This document shows, piece after piece, positions 49,701-63,385 of a stretch of 64,000 nucleotides of DNA (position 1 is the stretch's first letter; every line of letters begins with the position of its first letter). The notes beneath the pieces are model-generated. The model was given only the letters and a program-made list of their open reading frames with translations, had not been told where the DNA came from and made no database searches. The position numbers were made by a program, and so were the translations under genes. The stretch is from Buddleja alternifolia (taxonomy: Eukaryota > Streptophyta > Magnoliopsida > Lamiales > Scrophulariaceae), in assembly GCA_019426215.1 (NCBI GenBank), contig CM033402.1, forward strand, positions 8,247,246 through 8,311,245. Reading direction: 5' to 3'.

Positions 49701-52700
49701 TATTCTAAGTTGAGATTATCGCGAGGCAGGGATCGTCTACTCGAAATCCCTCCTTATTCGAGTCTGTTTTTTTCGCGAAACAGTATGGTGAAGAAAAATT
49801 TGAATTTTTCGTTCCATAACTTTGCTTCAGTTTAATTCTGGTCTCATTCGTTGCGAGTTTCTTACATTTAATCTCAACTAAGATTTTCGTTCAAAATTTA
49901 ATGGTCAGACCCATATCTGTCAGTCAATATTTTTGTCTAGTTTTTTCTGGAGAATTCATGCGTGAATGACACTCACAAACAAATTCTGTTTAGTATCAGA
50001 TGCTTCTATTCAATATAATGTATCACACTCATGCATAGATTTTCCCGAAAAAATCAGTAAAAAATGTTGACTAACGGAGAATATGGGTTTGACCTTTCAA
50101 TTAAATTTTAGACGAAAATTTTGGTTAGGATTAAATGCGAGATATTTCGAAAGTTATAAGACTAAATGCGAGATACATGTAACGAATGAGACTAAAACTA
50201 AAATGTGGCAAATTAAGTTGTGGGACGAAAAATATAATGTCCCTATTCATGAAATTAACTTGATCACTAATTACCACATCTTGTGTTGAGTTTGGGTCAC
50301 CAAGCAAGACTTTGAGTCTTCGTTTCGCATAACCAGCAAAGACGCTATCAATGGTTCTGTGTATTGTAAGTTCACATGCAATAAACTTTAGTACATGTTT
50401 GATTGGAAATGAAATGGATAGAAAGGGAAAAAAAAAATAGATGAAACAATTATAATATATAATTACCTTAGGCCTTCCATCCAACCGGGGAATGGTTCTC
50501 TATAAGTGCTTGTAACAATGGTAGGTCGTATGATGACAACATTAACATTTTCCTTAAATTCCTCTAAAAGCATCTCTCCCATTGCTTTTGTATAGGAATA
50601 AGTATTTGGCCATCCATGCAAAAATGCCCTGGTGTATATGTATTATACAAACCATGAATTACAAAGTAACTTGTTAGCTAATGAATCATACCTGAAAAAT
50701 AAACTTCTAAGAAGTTTATTTTAAAGAAGTTTATTTTATCTGTAATTGTAGATGTTATAAGTTAATAATTCTGGTATGAAGATAAGGTCAATTATACTCC
50801 ATAACTGTTTTTTACAAGAAAAGCTCGCATATTTTTTACTCCCCAAACTTGCTCGAGATTATTTGTGAAGAAGGGACTATTGCAATGTTAGTCCCACAGG
50901 GTAGGGCTTGTGGCAATTTTTTTCACATTGTTTATATATTTGTAAAGTTAGTCCTATAGGATGTATCTTTTGTAGTTTTGGTCCCACCCGTTAGAAAATG
51001 GACGGCGTTTCGCACTGTTAAATTTATTACTCCGTACAAGGCACTTGACCAAACTAGCGGTTTTGGTTAACATCCGAGATTGAAATGAAAAGAAACGCAT
51101 TATAAGGGACTGATTTGCCTGTTTATAAACATTGAGAATAAAAAAAGTAGGTCCTATTCCATGGGATCAATTTTACAATTTTCCTAAGAAGAACAAGAAT
51201 GAAAGAAAATGATGTAGGTATAAAATATACATTGGGCTAAGATGAATAATTGGACCATTGATATACACGATTAAATATTTCGTCTTGCCTTCTCGGAACG
51301 AGCCGAGCAAAAATTTATGAGCTTGATATATGTTCAGACCATTTGGGTTGATTTGTACCTTTATTGGGTCGAATTATTATGATATTAAATGATTGAGCTA
51401 AACTATATCCCAGAAATTATTAGGGTTTCTTGTCATCTATCATTGACTTTTATAAATACCCTTATCTACCACAATAAAATAATAAATACCCTTATCAATT
51501 TTTTTTTTTTGGGTGGGGGTAGGAAGTATTCTTTAAGGAAAAAGTGTGAAAATGATCATGTATCTATTAAGGGTAGCAATTTCAGTCCTTTAAGTTTTAC
51601 ACTTGGCAATTTCAGTCCTTTAACTTTTAAAATTTGGCAATTTTAGTTCTTTAACTTTTAAAATTTGGCAATTTTAGTCCTTTAACTTCTTGATTGGCAA
51701 TTTTAGACCTTTTAACCCATCATGTCAGCAAAATTGTATCCAATGGTATCAGAGCTTTAGTTTTATTGATGAAATAATTAATTATTACTGCATATTGTTA
51801 TTTTATCCTTAATGGAGGAGATTTAAACAAGTATAGAAAAACTCAACAATAGTTCGAGTAGTTATGAAAACAAGGTATCCTTCATTACATGGAAGGAAAT
51901 TGAAGCGGACCACTCTAAGTTCTCTCAAGATCTTAGAGAAATCCAAAAGACCGTTCAAGACTATGGCCACAGGTTTATCCATATACCTGTAAAAATAGAA
52001 GGTTTGAATCAAAAGATTGACGAAATACTACAGATCCTACCAGATCTCGGTAAAATTATGGCAGATCTGAAAATTGACATCTCAGATCTAAAAGGAAAAT
52101 ATAGGAGTAATGCTGGGACATCCAAGTCCAACAAAGAAAGGATCAGCAATGCCCTTGGAAAGGTACCTCTTCTACACCAGAAAGGTAAGGTTACGGAAGT
52201 TCCAAAACCAAAAACTCAGGAAGATCTAATTAATGATATCCTCAAAAATATAAATTAATATGGAGATATCAAAAGTAGATCTATCTGATCTCTAGGAACT
52301 AGTTGAGTCTTTTTCTCAATTAGCAGTTGTGGATTTGGTTAATGTCAAAACCAATGAATCAACCCTGGCATTATCACAGTCAGAACAAAGTTCCGCATCA
52401 CATAATCCTCCATTGGATGAAATGATGCGTGAAAGTGAGGATTTGCATACCAATGCATCCCCAGCTCTTGGGGTTACAAGGTTTAGAGCAAATCCAAAAA
52501 GAAATCCAAATGGGGTACCAAAAAATACAGCCTGGGCAAGGACCATATTACAACCCTTGCATCCATATGGTACTATCCTAAATTTGGATATCATCGATTT
52601 CAGAAATATCAAGAAATTAATTGATGAATGGATAGCGACTATAAAAATAGCAGCGACCATACTGGAACTCGATAAAGAGAACTTCATTAGATTAATGGAG

Positions 52701-55700
52701 TTAAGTTTGGAAGAATCCGTAAAAGTTGGATGGGATCATACAACGGAGACAACCAAGCAAGAAGTTTAAGCCGGAGAATCTAAAAGTACTATTGCAGAAA
52801 GATTTATAAGGCTAATTAAATTGCATTTCTTCGGAGATGGATATTTCGACGAAAGCAATATTGAAAAAACCAGAGAGTACACACAAGCTCTCTATGGTAT
52901 TGAACTAAGAAATATTGGTGCAATAGATGAATATATCTATTGGTTCTGAAAATACGTCTTCCAAAGTGAAGTAAAATCAGATATTGCGGCACCTATGTTC
53001 TTTGCAAAAATTTGTAGTCCTTGGAGGGAAATGTTAATCCAGTCCTACAAGGTACCAGAAGGACAACTTAATTCAGTCGCCAGACGAAGGTCTTTCTTGA
53101 AAGACAAATTGAAAGACTGGTGTTATCAAGCTTCCCTTCAAAAGAACATGAAAAAGCTTAAAGGAAAAATAAAGAAATCCCCTCTTTGCTGGGACAATAA
53201 TGACTTTCCAACGATTATTGGAGAAGCAATTGAGTACAGGAAGAAGAGAAAGCAAGACAGTAACTCCAATAGAAGGAGTTACAAAAGGCGATCTTCGTTC
53301 AGAAGAAAGTCTTGGTGGTCCAAATCAAAAGCCCGATCTTACAAATCTGGCTAGAGATTAGGACCGACAAGGATGTCTTCCCAAGGATCCAGAAATACAG
53401 ACAGACGATCCATGGGAAAACCCCCAAATGAGCGCATACCGGATAAATAAAAGTTTTAAACATTTTAATTGCTGGACATGTGGAGTTCGAGGCCACATTT
53501 CACCAGATTGCCCGTAAAAAAGTGGTGAATTATGACAATTAAGCCACTGCAGACATTTTGGATGCAATTTTCTATAGAGAATTGGTACTAGTTTACCAAT
53601 TTAAAAATATCACCTCAAATGAAAGTGTCTATGAGGAAGGAATAGAAAGTGATTCGGATGGATCTTCAACTGAATCAAAATAACTTGACCAAAGGTGATA
53701 GGCTCCAAATTAAACATCGAAAAATCTGTCAGGATTTTTTTCAAAGCCATCTATTTCAAACAAAACGATGGAAAGAATAATGCGGCAAAACTCTAACCTT
53801 GGACCATATGATGGTTTCAGAGTTAGTGGAATAAGCCGAGTCCTAAATCAAATAGGAGTACTAAATTAGAGGAGCCTAGGAGGCATAACATCATATACAA
53901 AATAAGCTCTGGAGAGTAATTCCTATGGAATTAACTGGGAATGTGATGGATATGCAACTTATTCCAAAAGAAGAAATTCTGGAGGAATTAAGTAAACTTT
54001 CAAAAGAAGTAGTGGTTACTATGAAATGGATCCATATCAGAACTATTGAAGTAGTAATTAAAGCCACTTTCAAAGAAGAAGTTAATTCTCCATTACATTT
54101 ATCTACAATGGATAAGAGAATCAATAATTTAAGAGATGGTTGTCTTGGTACAATGGTAGGAGATTTATATCTAGGACAACTTATGTTTGATATTCATCCT
54201 AGGATTACATATAACTTAGTTGACCAAGATTTCAGTCGAGTCATAACCCTTCATCAAGATTTCAAAAGGAATGATCTTATGAAAGAAGGGAACAGACCGT
54301 ATTCTATAATTTATAGAATAGCATATGCACTTTCCAATGCACATCATTCTGATTTGTTTATAAGGAAATAATATATTGAAATTCCAAGAATTTTTAAGGA
54401 ATTTGCTAAAGTAATGGCACCCGATCCAATTCAAATATCAAGAATTTGAGGTATTGATATTTTAATCAGGGACCATCCAGTTCTAGATCGATCAGTTAGC
54501 TCTAGAACATATTTAATAGCAGGATGTCCTTTTCGGAAGAAAGGATTAGGAGTTTAAAAGGAAAAAATTAATTGAAGATTTAGGCCTTGTTTGTTTATGT
54601 TTTCAAATTCCATTTTCAATATCCTGGATCACAAAATTCTAAAAATTCATAACACAAACCATTCTCATCTAAATTCTACTTTTTTCAACTTAACTTTTTC
54701 AATCCCCCATATAACTACCTATCACTCACTATATCAATCATTTCACACATTTATCAATCAACATCATTTCCTCCAATCATTACTTTGTTTATTCAATCTT
54801 CCACTTTTACTATATATTAATAATAAATTTAAATTTCAAATTTCAAAACATATTAATATTAAATTAATTTTGTATATCTATCTATCTTATTCTATTATTT
54901 ATTTATTCACATAATCATTACACAAATAACTAACTTAATTATTTAACTCATCATACATCAACCAATTATTATTAATTTGACACATTTTACAAATCTCAAC
55001 CACTATTTAAAAATATAAACAAACACAACAGACATCACATCAATTCTCACACGAATCCATGTAGTACGCATTTCCCGAGAAATTTTTAAGATTTTATCTC
55101 AAAAACATAAACAAACAAAGTCTTAACTCCTCAAGCTATTAGGGCAAATAATGTAAAAATTAGATGCCCTGAAGGATAGAAAGAAGTGCAGGTTATATTT
55201 GATATTACAAAAAAATATAATTACTTTCCTTGTGAAGATTTATATTATTTGCAGCAACCTATTCTTAACAAATATGAAGGCATGTTAGAAATGACTGGCC
55301 ATGAAGTATTTGTTTCACGTATTGCAGGACAAGACAAAGGGGTGATTACCTTGGGATTAAGTTTCATCAAGGATCATAAACCTTGGGGAAGAAAAAGAAC
55401 ATGTATGGAATTTTGCTTAAGTGGTCATCTCATTAAAGTTGAATGACTAAATTAATTTTCTATAACAAATCTCTTGTGATATAAATTATGGCTGAGTATA
55501 ATCATTATATCTTACACCATAATTTGGGGTGTAAAATATTCTATGTTCATCCAACTTTATATCACGCCATTGACCCCTATTATTGTAGGGTTTTCAGACA
55601 AACCGATTGGTTAAAAAAGAATAGAACCAACCAATACTATGTTTTGAAAAGTATTGAATTTTATAAACAAGAGATTTCCTCACTTGAATTTCAAAATAAA

Positions 55701-58700
55701 TCAAGAATTTATCAAAAATGGGCAAATCATCATGTAAACTATTGTTTACCAGATGAGATGAAATTACTGCGGGAAGCAACCTCAAAGTTGGCAGCTTAAA
55801 TGACTAGCCCATTTTCAATATACATATTGATAGGTATGATATATGAACAATATAAGTTAGAATATTTGGCCGCTTATATTGATTTTGGATCAGGGATTTG
55901 TATAGCAAAACCCGGTGTTTTCCCTAGCATTGCTATGAAATCATTACCCATTATTGTAGGAAGAGACTTTTCTCAAAAAATCCTAATACTCAATAAAGGT
56001 ATAAGAGAAGCACAAATCATGATTGGAGGAGCATTTGGTACACCTTGGTTTAAGATAAAAATGCCACCTATATACTTTCATGATACAGGAGCAGATTATT
56101 TTGTTGGGTAATAATTTTATCCAAACTCTTACAAAATATGTGCATGATAACCAGTAGAACTTGCTCATTTTTACTACTAATTGTGGTAGTGAGATACAGG
56201 TTTTGCAGCGAGAAAAGGCCTTTAACCGGATTATGCCTACAAATTTTCGCAGCAAACATGGTGATTTCGATGACGCCAAATTAACCCATCCTAAAATGCA
56301 GGATAAAAGGAAATTTGGTAAAGCTCTTTTGTCTTTCAGACAACAAGGATATTGTAAAGTTTCTGAAGAAGGAATTACCCTTCTTAAAAATGCTTTACAA
56401 GAAAACAAGTCCTTCTTTGATATGGATGAAGAAAGTAAGCTTCCTCTCGAACATATCAAAAGTAATCCAAAGGAATTTCAATGAGAATCCTTTGGTATGG
56501 TTGGATAGAAACAAGATCGAAGCTACTCTGAAGATAAAAGAACAATGCAAGTATGAGTATGTTCGATATAAGCCAATCCAGATGAATATGGTGGATAAGA
56601 AAGATATCCAAGAAATTATTAAAGAACATATCAATTTTAAACTCGTTGAACCTAGACTCTCTTCTTACATTAGCCTTGGATTTTTGGTAAGAAACCATGG
56701 TGAAGTAAAAAGAGGAAAAGCCCAATTAGTAATCAACTATCGAGGTATTAATAAGATACTCGAATTTGATGGTTACTGCATCCCGAGTAGAGAACAACTA
56801 ATTGATTGCGGTAAAAATGCTAAAGTGTTTTTTAAAATATACTGCATTATCCACTCCATAAGGATAGTATATCTGGAATATACTTCCAATGGGTCTTGCA
56901 AATGCATCCCAGATATACCAAAGGAAAATAGACAATTTATTTGAAGATTATTTTGAGTTTATGTTTGTCTATATAGACGACATCTGGATTGCATCAAAAA
57001 ATATGAATGAACATATTAAACACATCTTGAGATATTTTCTGATGTATGCTTTAAAGAAGGATTAGTGCTATCTGAAAAGAAAGCAATAATTAGAGTTAAT
57101 AAGATATAATTTCTTAGTATCCTTATTGATTAGACAGGTATTGAACTTCAAGAATATATTGTGAAAAAAATTCGCAATTTTTCTGATATTCTAAAAGATA
57201 AGAAATAGCTACAAAGTTTCTTACGAGTTGTTAACTTTGCAGGTATTTTCATCAAAGACCTTGCATGATACAGGAAAGATTTTCGGCCACTCTTAAAAGA
57301 AACCAAAAGTTCAGAATGGAAGTGGGGAAGAAATTCACACTCAAAGGGTTCGTGAGTTGAAACAAGTTTGCAACAACTTGCCTAAACTCGCAATACCACA
57401 AGACAACGATGATTTGGTAGTCTATACAGATGCCAATGATAATAGGTGGGCAGCAGTGCTCATGAAAAAGACAACTACAGGTGAAGAACCTTGTAGATAT
57501 ACGGGAGGATTGTTCACTGAACAACAAGCCAAATTTTGGCATACAAACGAGAAAGAATTCTATGTGGTCTGGAAGACATTTAAAAAATGACCTCTATTTT
57601 TATTAGCGAAAGAATTCACTTTAAAAGTTGATAATACGAATGTAAAAGCATTTTTAAAAAATAAAATTGAATAAAAAATTGAAAAGTCATGTATTATTAG
57701 ATGGCAAGCTGAATATTAATATTATTGCCTTGACATCATTATTGTGAAATCTCATGAGAATGTTCTTGCAAATTTCCTAACAAGAGATGGAAGCATCTGA
57801 AGCAAATTCCATCCTCACAAGATACAGGGATCTCAATGAAAACCTAGAGGAGCTTGATTAAAGGTTTGGACATCTATCAGTTAACGCTGAGGCAGCTGGC
57901 CATGTACAACGAGTTGATTTTGACATAGTCCAGAACACAATCAGGGGAACAATGTATGTCATGACTTTGTTATGGGATACCCTACAAGAACCAATTCGAA
58001 AAGCACCATCCTCAGTGATGACTAGAGAATTATGAGAGCAGGACTTGAAACCTGCGTTTAAAGAACGGGGCTCTATACTCAGAGCGGCAGATTCAAATAC
58101 TGCTTGCACAAGTCCTATAACAGAAAAGGAAAATTGTTGAACAATCGGAAGTGCAAACTCCAATTGTTTCAAGTCAACCCAGCACCTCTGGGGTTAAGGA
58201 GGGAGAGATTAACCTTAGGCAACAGACAGACACGTCTAAGGTCAATACTAATGAGATTCATTTACCATGGCAGGTATACCAGCGATCATGGGAGAAACTA
58301 GTCTCAAGAAAGGGGATAAATCCAAGCAGGACTCTAATTGATACAACAACAAGATATCCTAGAGTTTGGATGCTCGAGGGTCAAACCCAGAAGAGGTTCG
58401 AGAATGGTATGATTTTGGGGCACTCGCCTCAATTCATACTATCTCACCAAGTTTCCCGAAAATCTCCAAACTGCAGGAATGGATTAGTGTAGCTGTGTAT
58501 GATTCATGGCAATATAATCCCCACCTCAAAGGGGGAGATATTGTGGAGTTAAAGTTCATTTCAGCAGCTCCAGAAATAGCAGGAAAAGGGTTTCATCCGA
58601 CTTTCCATTTTATCAAATTACAGAGACCAGATATGACAGCCTATAACCGAGTGAAGGTCGTTAAGGAAGTAGCACCTTTGGTAATTTCTATCAGCGAAAA

Positions 58701-61700
58701 CAAGATTTGTACTAGAAGGGCTTGGGGATTTTGGGTTTGCTCACCGAGATAGACAAAGTCAAATATCCCTCTAAATTTTCTTCAAATAAAATAAATGGAT
58801 CATTTTTACTCAATTCTATGATAGGAAAAAGTACGGAGTTTGCAGAAAAATTGTTCAAACACAAACGAACGCTCTTCTGGAAGAACAAGTTACCTGCAAC
58901 CGAGAACACAAGGAAGAAAGCAAGCAATATAATGCATGTTGATTAATTGAATAATCATATATGCCCCAGTTGTGAAACATAAGAAAAATCCTTGTTCGGC
59001 ACACGAATTAGGGTAACAAAAAAGAAACCCGAACCCAAATAGGACAAAGGTTTAAGACCAGCCTACCCGAGGGGTTTTCACAAACCTCGGTAAAAACTAC
59101 AAGATGTAACAAAAACACTAACGAGTCTAGTTTAGGTTCAATAATTTTACGATTTTAAAATGTAATAATTTTAAATTGTTTTCAAGGATTTTTGTCTGAT
59201 AAGGCCACTATTGTAATCTATCACAGGGAATTGACGCATGCAATGATGTCAGAAGACAGTTATCAAAAGAAGACAAAGGACCAACAAAGCCAAAAGTAGC
59301 TTTAGAAAAGACTAGGTTAAAATGTCGGGGTAAACCAATAGTAACCGGCAAACAGACGAAGGTACCGACGTAGGGCAGCTGAAGAAAAGTAAAAAAAAAG
59401 CCAACAAAGCACTGTATGAAAGCTGTGGATTAGGACAGATGCTGATGCACTCAATGACGTCAGCAATAAAACTGGTTTTGAAATCCGCAGCTTACGTCCG
59501 AAGTTACCCTATAAAAGAAAACGAAGGAAGCAGAAGGAAGGCATCAATCATTCCCTCCTGCTCTTTAAAAATTCAAGTACTTAGAAAGAAAAAAGATTGT
59601 AAAATAGTTTTAATTTTTGTTCTGAAAGAGTGGGGTTTTCCCCAAAGAGTACAGCTATCTCTATTACATGAGAGGCTAACTAGTTTTCTCCTCCAATAGC
59701 GAAGTAATATATATATATATATGTAATAATAATTTTATTTTATCAATAAAAGTTTAAGGCTTTTGTTCAACCTCTGTCTTCCAAAGTTTATTAATCCGTT
59801 ATTTTGGAATACCTTTTACGCCCAATGGTAGGAAACGAAATTGGGCTGTGCTGTATATTGTTGAAGGAGCTGAGTGCGTACAAACTATCTTCTACGGTTG
59901 TGTGGTTGGATCCAATCTGTAAAAACAATGATTCAGAATACTCCATGATAAGGTGGTCAACCAAAGGTATAAAATTATGAAATTTTAAAATTTTTCGGAA
60001 GCATGTTTGGCCTGATTTATTTATAGAACTATTTTGCTGCATTCAAATTATTTTAGGATCAAATTTTTCAAGATCTTTGATAAAGGACCAGAATCGCCAT
60101 CACTCAGAAAGATACAGGACTATAATTGCTAGCTTCGAAAGTTATAGGACCAATTTTGCCACACCCATATAGTTACAGGACTATAATTGCTAGCTTCGAA
60201 AGTTATAGGACCAATTTTGCCACACCCATATAGTTACAGGACTAATTTTACAATTTTTCCCATTGTTCAATATATGATAGGCTCTTTTTGATATATCGTT
60301 TCTAACTGGAGCGTCGGAGGGCGAACGCCGGGGAAATCTTAATGTGCATTCTAACGTCTATTCTTTTACAAGTTGAGGAAATTCACCAAAAAAGCTACAA
60401 AATAGACCTTAAAGAATAAAGACTTATTATGCAAAAGCTACCCGCATCATAAAAGAAAAGAAAAGAAAAACTTGTATGCCGTTCTCATATTATCATGCCG
60501 CTTTCATTTCTAAGAGAAGAAGTAAGAATGTATACAACCTTTCAATGCCCAAGTCCTTGAGAGTTGATGTCAACTCCTTCTCAATCATATTCAAAGCTTG
60601 AAGTGTTGTTTTTGTTTCCTCTACTAACTTCTTTTCCGCCTTGATGTCCAAATAGGAGGCTTTAGCACCTTCAAGCGTTTCACCCATATGAAGCGATTTT
60701 TCTAATATATGTCCTGTTGTGCCACGTACAAAAGCTAAAAAGACGAAGCTCGAATGCATAATTATTTAAAAATGGCGTTTAGATACGACATAATTGTTTT
60801 AGAAATGTTACCGTATTAACTTTAAAGGAACTTATTTGAAATACCGATTTTAGGAATTTTGCGACATGAAAAAAAAAATCAAATTTATTGGATTTATGTT
60901 ATATATATATATATAGGGTCAAGATCGAATACATACCCTCTCTTAGATAAAATCTAAGACCCAATATACACCATTGGATACATTAAATCCAACAGTCCAA
61001 AAAATAAGGAATAAACAGGCAGGAAAAAATGGAAAATAGGGATTAGGGGTATAATGGACAAAATGACAAAATTATACATCACCCATTTACCAAAAATAAC
61101 CGCAATCATCTCCTGCAATCTCTCAAAAACTGATACCCACGAACTCAGCCATTTATTATCACAATCTCAACCCAAGATTAACGCATTCAATTTATAGAAT
61201 CGTATTAACCTCATATTTCGTTAAATTATCACAAAAAAAAAATCTGAAACCCTCATATTCTGGAAATTCTGAAACCCACGAAAAAATTCTGAAAATCGAG
61301 ATTGTAAACCCAGAATCTGAAAAGATTGAATTCCACATGTTTTCGCTTACATCATTGTTATTTGCTTTGATTTTTTATTTTTGAATGTTCTGTTATTTCT
61401 GTATATTGCTTAATTAGTAAACTATAATGGTGATATACCATATATTGTGATTTGAACACATTATACAGCTCATTATATTCAATTATACATCGTATTATAT
61501 TACATTATACAGTTCATACAATAGGGATATATAACACGTGATTGTGCTCCTTTCAATAGTCAGTTGAATATATTATACATCATATTATATTACATTATAC
61601 TCCATATTATATTACATTATACACTATCATATAAGCCATTATACAGTGAATACAATAGCTAATTAATCCATTATATAATAGTTAATAATCAAATCTACAG

Positions 61701-63336
61701 TAAATATAAACAAGGTAAAGTACGAAAATAATGGAAATAAATAAAAATAAAAATAAAAATCCGACTGAAAACGTAAAAACGCAAAACAACCTATTAAAAC
61801 GATGAAATTTGGGCCCGAGAGGGTGGTGCTCAGCATACTTATGATAAGTATACTGAGTTGTTTTTAAAACGACATTTCCTACAAGATTGAAGTAGAGCTT
61901 GGGACCAAATTCCAAAGACAGTTTTTGCAGTGTATAATGGTTTATGTTGTAGTGTATAATGGTTTATGTTGTAGTGTATAATAATGAATCTAATCTATAA
62001 TCTGTTATACCATTCTATATAGTTGTGTATAAAATTCACAGTGTATAATGGTTTGTATTGTAGTGTATAATGGTTTGTATTGTAGTGTATAATGATTTGT
62101 ATTGTAGTGTATAATAATAAATCTAATCTATAATTTGTTATACTATTCTATAAAATAAGATTTATAAGTTGAATCCATAAAGAAGAAGATAACACTTGCT
62201 ATAAGTTCCTGTGTTAATAATATGATTTTTGTGTAATGCATATACATCATATATATTGATATGTATTTTGATAAGTTACATATATGCACGCTTGCATAAT
62301 ATGCCTACACTTTTTTCAAAATTAATAGAAATTGCTGTCTTATACCACCAATGAATGTCTGATAGTTGTTCACCCATCAAGACACGTCAAATAAATTCTA
62401 TTAGTGAAGAAAAACAATGGTTTGTATTGTAGTATATAATAATAAATCTAATCTGTAATTTATTATACCATTTTATATAGTTGTGTATAAAATTCACTGT
62501 GTATAATGGTTTGTATTATAGTGTATAATAGTTTGTATTGTAGTGTATAATAATGAATCTAATCTACAATCTGTTATACCATTCTATATAGTTGTGTATA
62601 AAAATTCACAGTGTATAATGGTTTATATTGTAGTGTATAATTGTTTGTATTGTAGTGTATAATGGTTTGTTATTGTAGTGTATAATGGTCCGTTACAGAG
62701 AAATAAAGAGAAACTCATCTGTTCAAATTCACTCTATCTATTACATTAGATCAGTTGCTTAATGATGATTTGCAGACTCATAATTGATAACAGAAGAAGA
62801 ATTCAGAAAAAATTGAATTGAAAACAGAAGAAGATGATGAATAGGGATTCGATTTCTGCATATCCTTCGATCTTTACAGCCCCGATCTCGAATTTTACTG
62901 AAAAAAAATCGATTTGATGTGAATTGAATGGGAAAAAAACAATATCTCGTATCAATTTTGTTGGAAAACAACCGATTTGATGATGAATTGAACGGGTAAA
63001 ACGATATCTCGAATCAATTTTACTGAAAAACAATCGATTTGATGATGAATTGAATGGGTAAAAAAATATCTCTTATCAATTTTGCTGATATATGTGATTA
63101 TGGAAAGAATATATGAAATCGGTTATGACTCGTGAAACTGGAGATTTGATTTGATACTGTGTATTAAATTGAATCTGTTAGTTATAATTTAATGACTAAA
63201 ATGCCCTTTACATAATTAAAACAAATTATTAAATCAGTTAAATGTGTTAAATGTAGACCTTGGGATCAAATTGAATCAAAGGCCTAGATTGGGTCTTATA
63301 TCTTACTTAATGGCAAGGGATGTATTTGATCCATAT

Positions 63337-63385
<49 letters not shown>

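Larger units (their letters stand above)
51744..59770 (+). mobile_element. Endogenous pararetrovirus (Caulimoviridae), nearly full length, defective
   Basis: The stretch holds, in viral order, a tRNA-Met primer site (51744-51755), coat region with zinc knuckle, 30K-type movement protein, small ORF, protease, reverse transcriptase, RNase H, a region in the transactivator position, a promoter and a poly(A) signal. Without the 540-bp MITE at 54583-55122 it is about 7.5 kb, roughly one genome. Coat and movement regions before the polymerase, with a separate small ORF between, match Cavemovirus/Solendovirus. There is no integrase, no LTR and no evident target duplication, so it is an integrated virus and not a Ty3 element. 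Reading frames are broken at many places. Confidence 0.88.
60916..63339. mobile_element. 2.4-kb non-coding TIR element in a FAR intron
   Basis: The left end AGGGTCAAGATCGAATACAT and the reverse complement of the right end, AGGATATGGATCAAATACAT, start an imperfect TIR of about 50 bp that runs through TAAGACCCAAT on both sides. The element sits between TA-dinucleotide tracts, so a target duplication cannot be read. The interior has minisatellites (61925-62695 and 62900-63090) and no transposase. The minus-strand frames 61682-61915, 62759-62971 and 62803-63033 are parts of it, not genes. Confidence 0.65.

Noticed and set aside
54591..54914. 107-aa frame in the viral region
   Set aside because: It is inside the Harbinger MITE and has only low-complexity sequence.
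59439..59699. 86-aa frame at the viral 3' end
   Set aside because: It overlaps the promoter, TATA box and R region; coding there is unlikely.
51744..59770. Ty3/gypsy retrotransposon as source of the RT/RNase H
   Set aside because: There is no integrase or LTR pair, and a 30K movement protein plus TGACG-type promoter are present, which fits Caulimoviridae.
61682..61915. 77-aa minus-strand frame
   Set aside because: Part of the 2.4-kb TIR element; the hydrophobic tail comes from A/T-rich repeat sequence.
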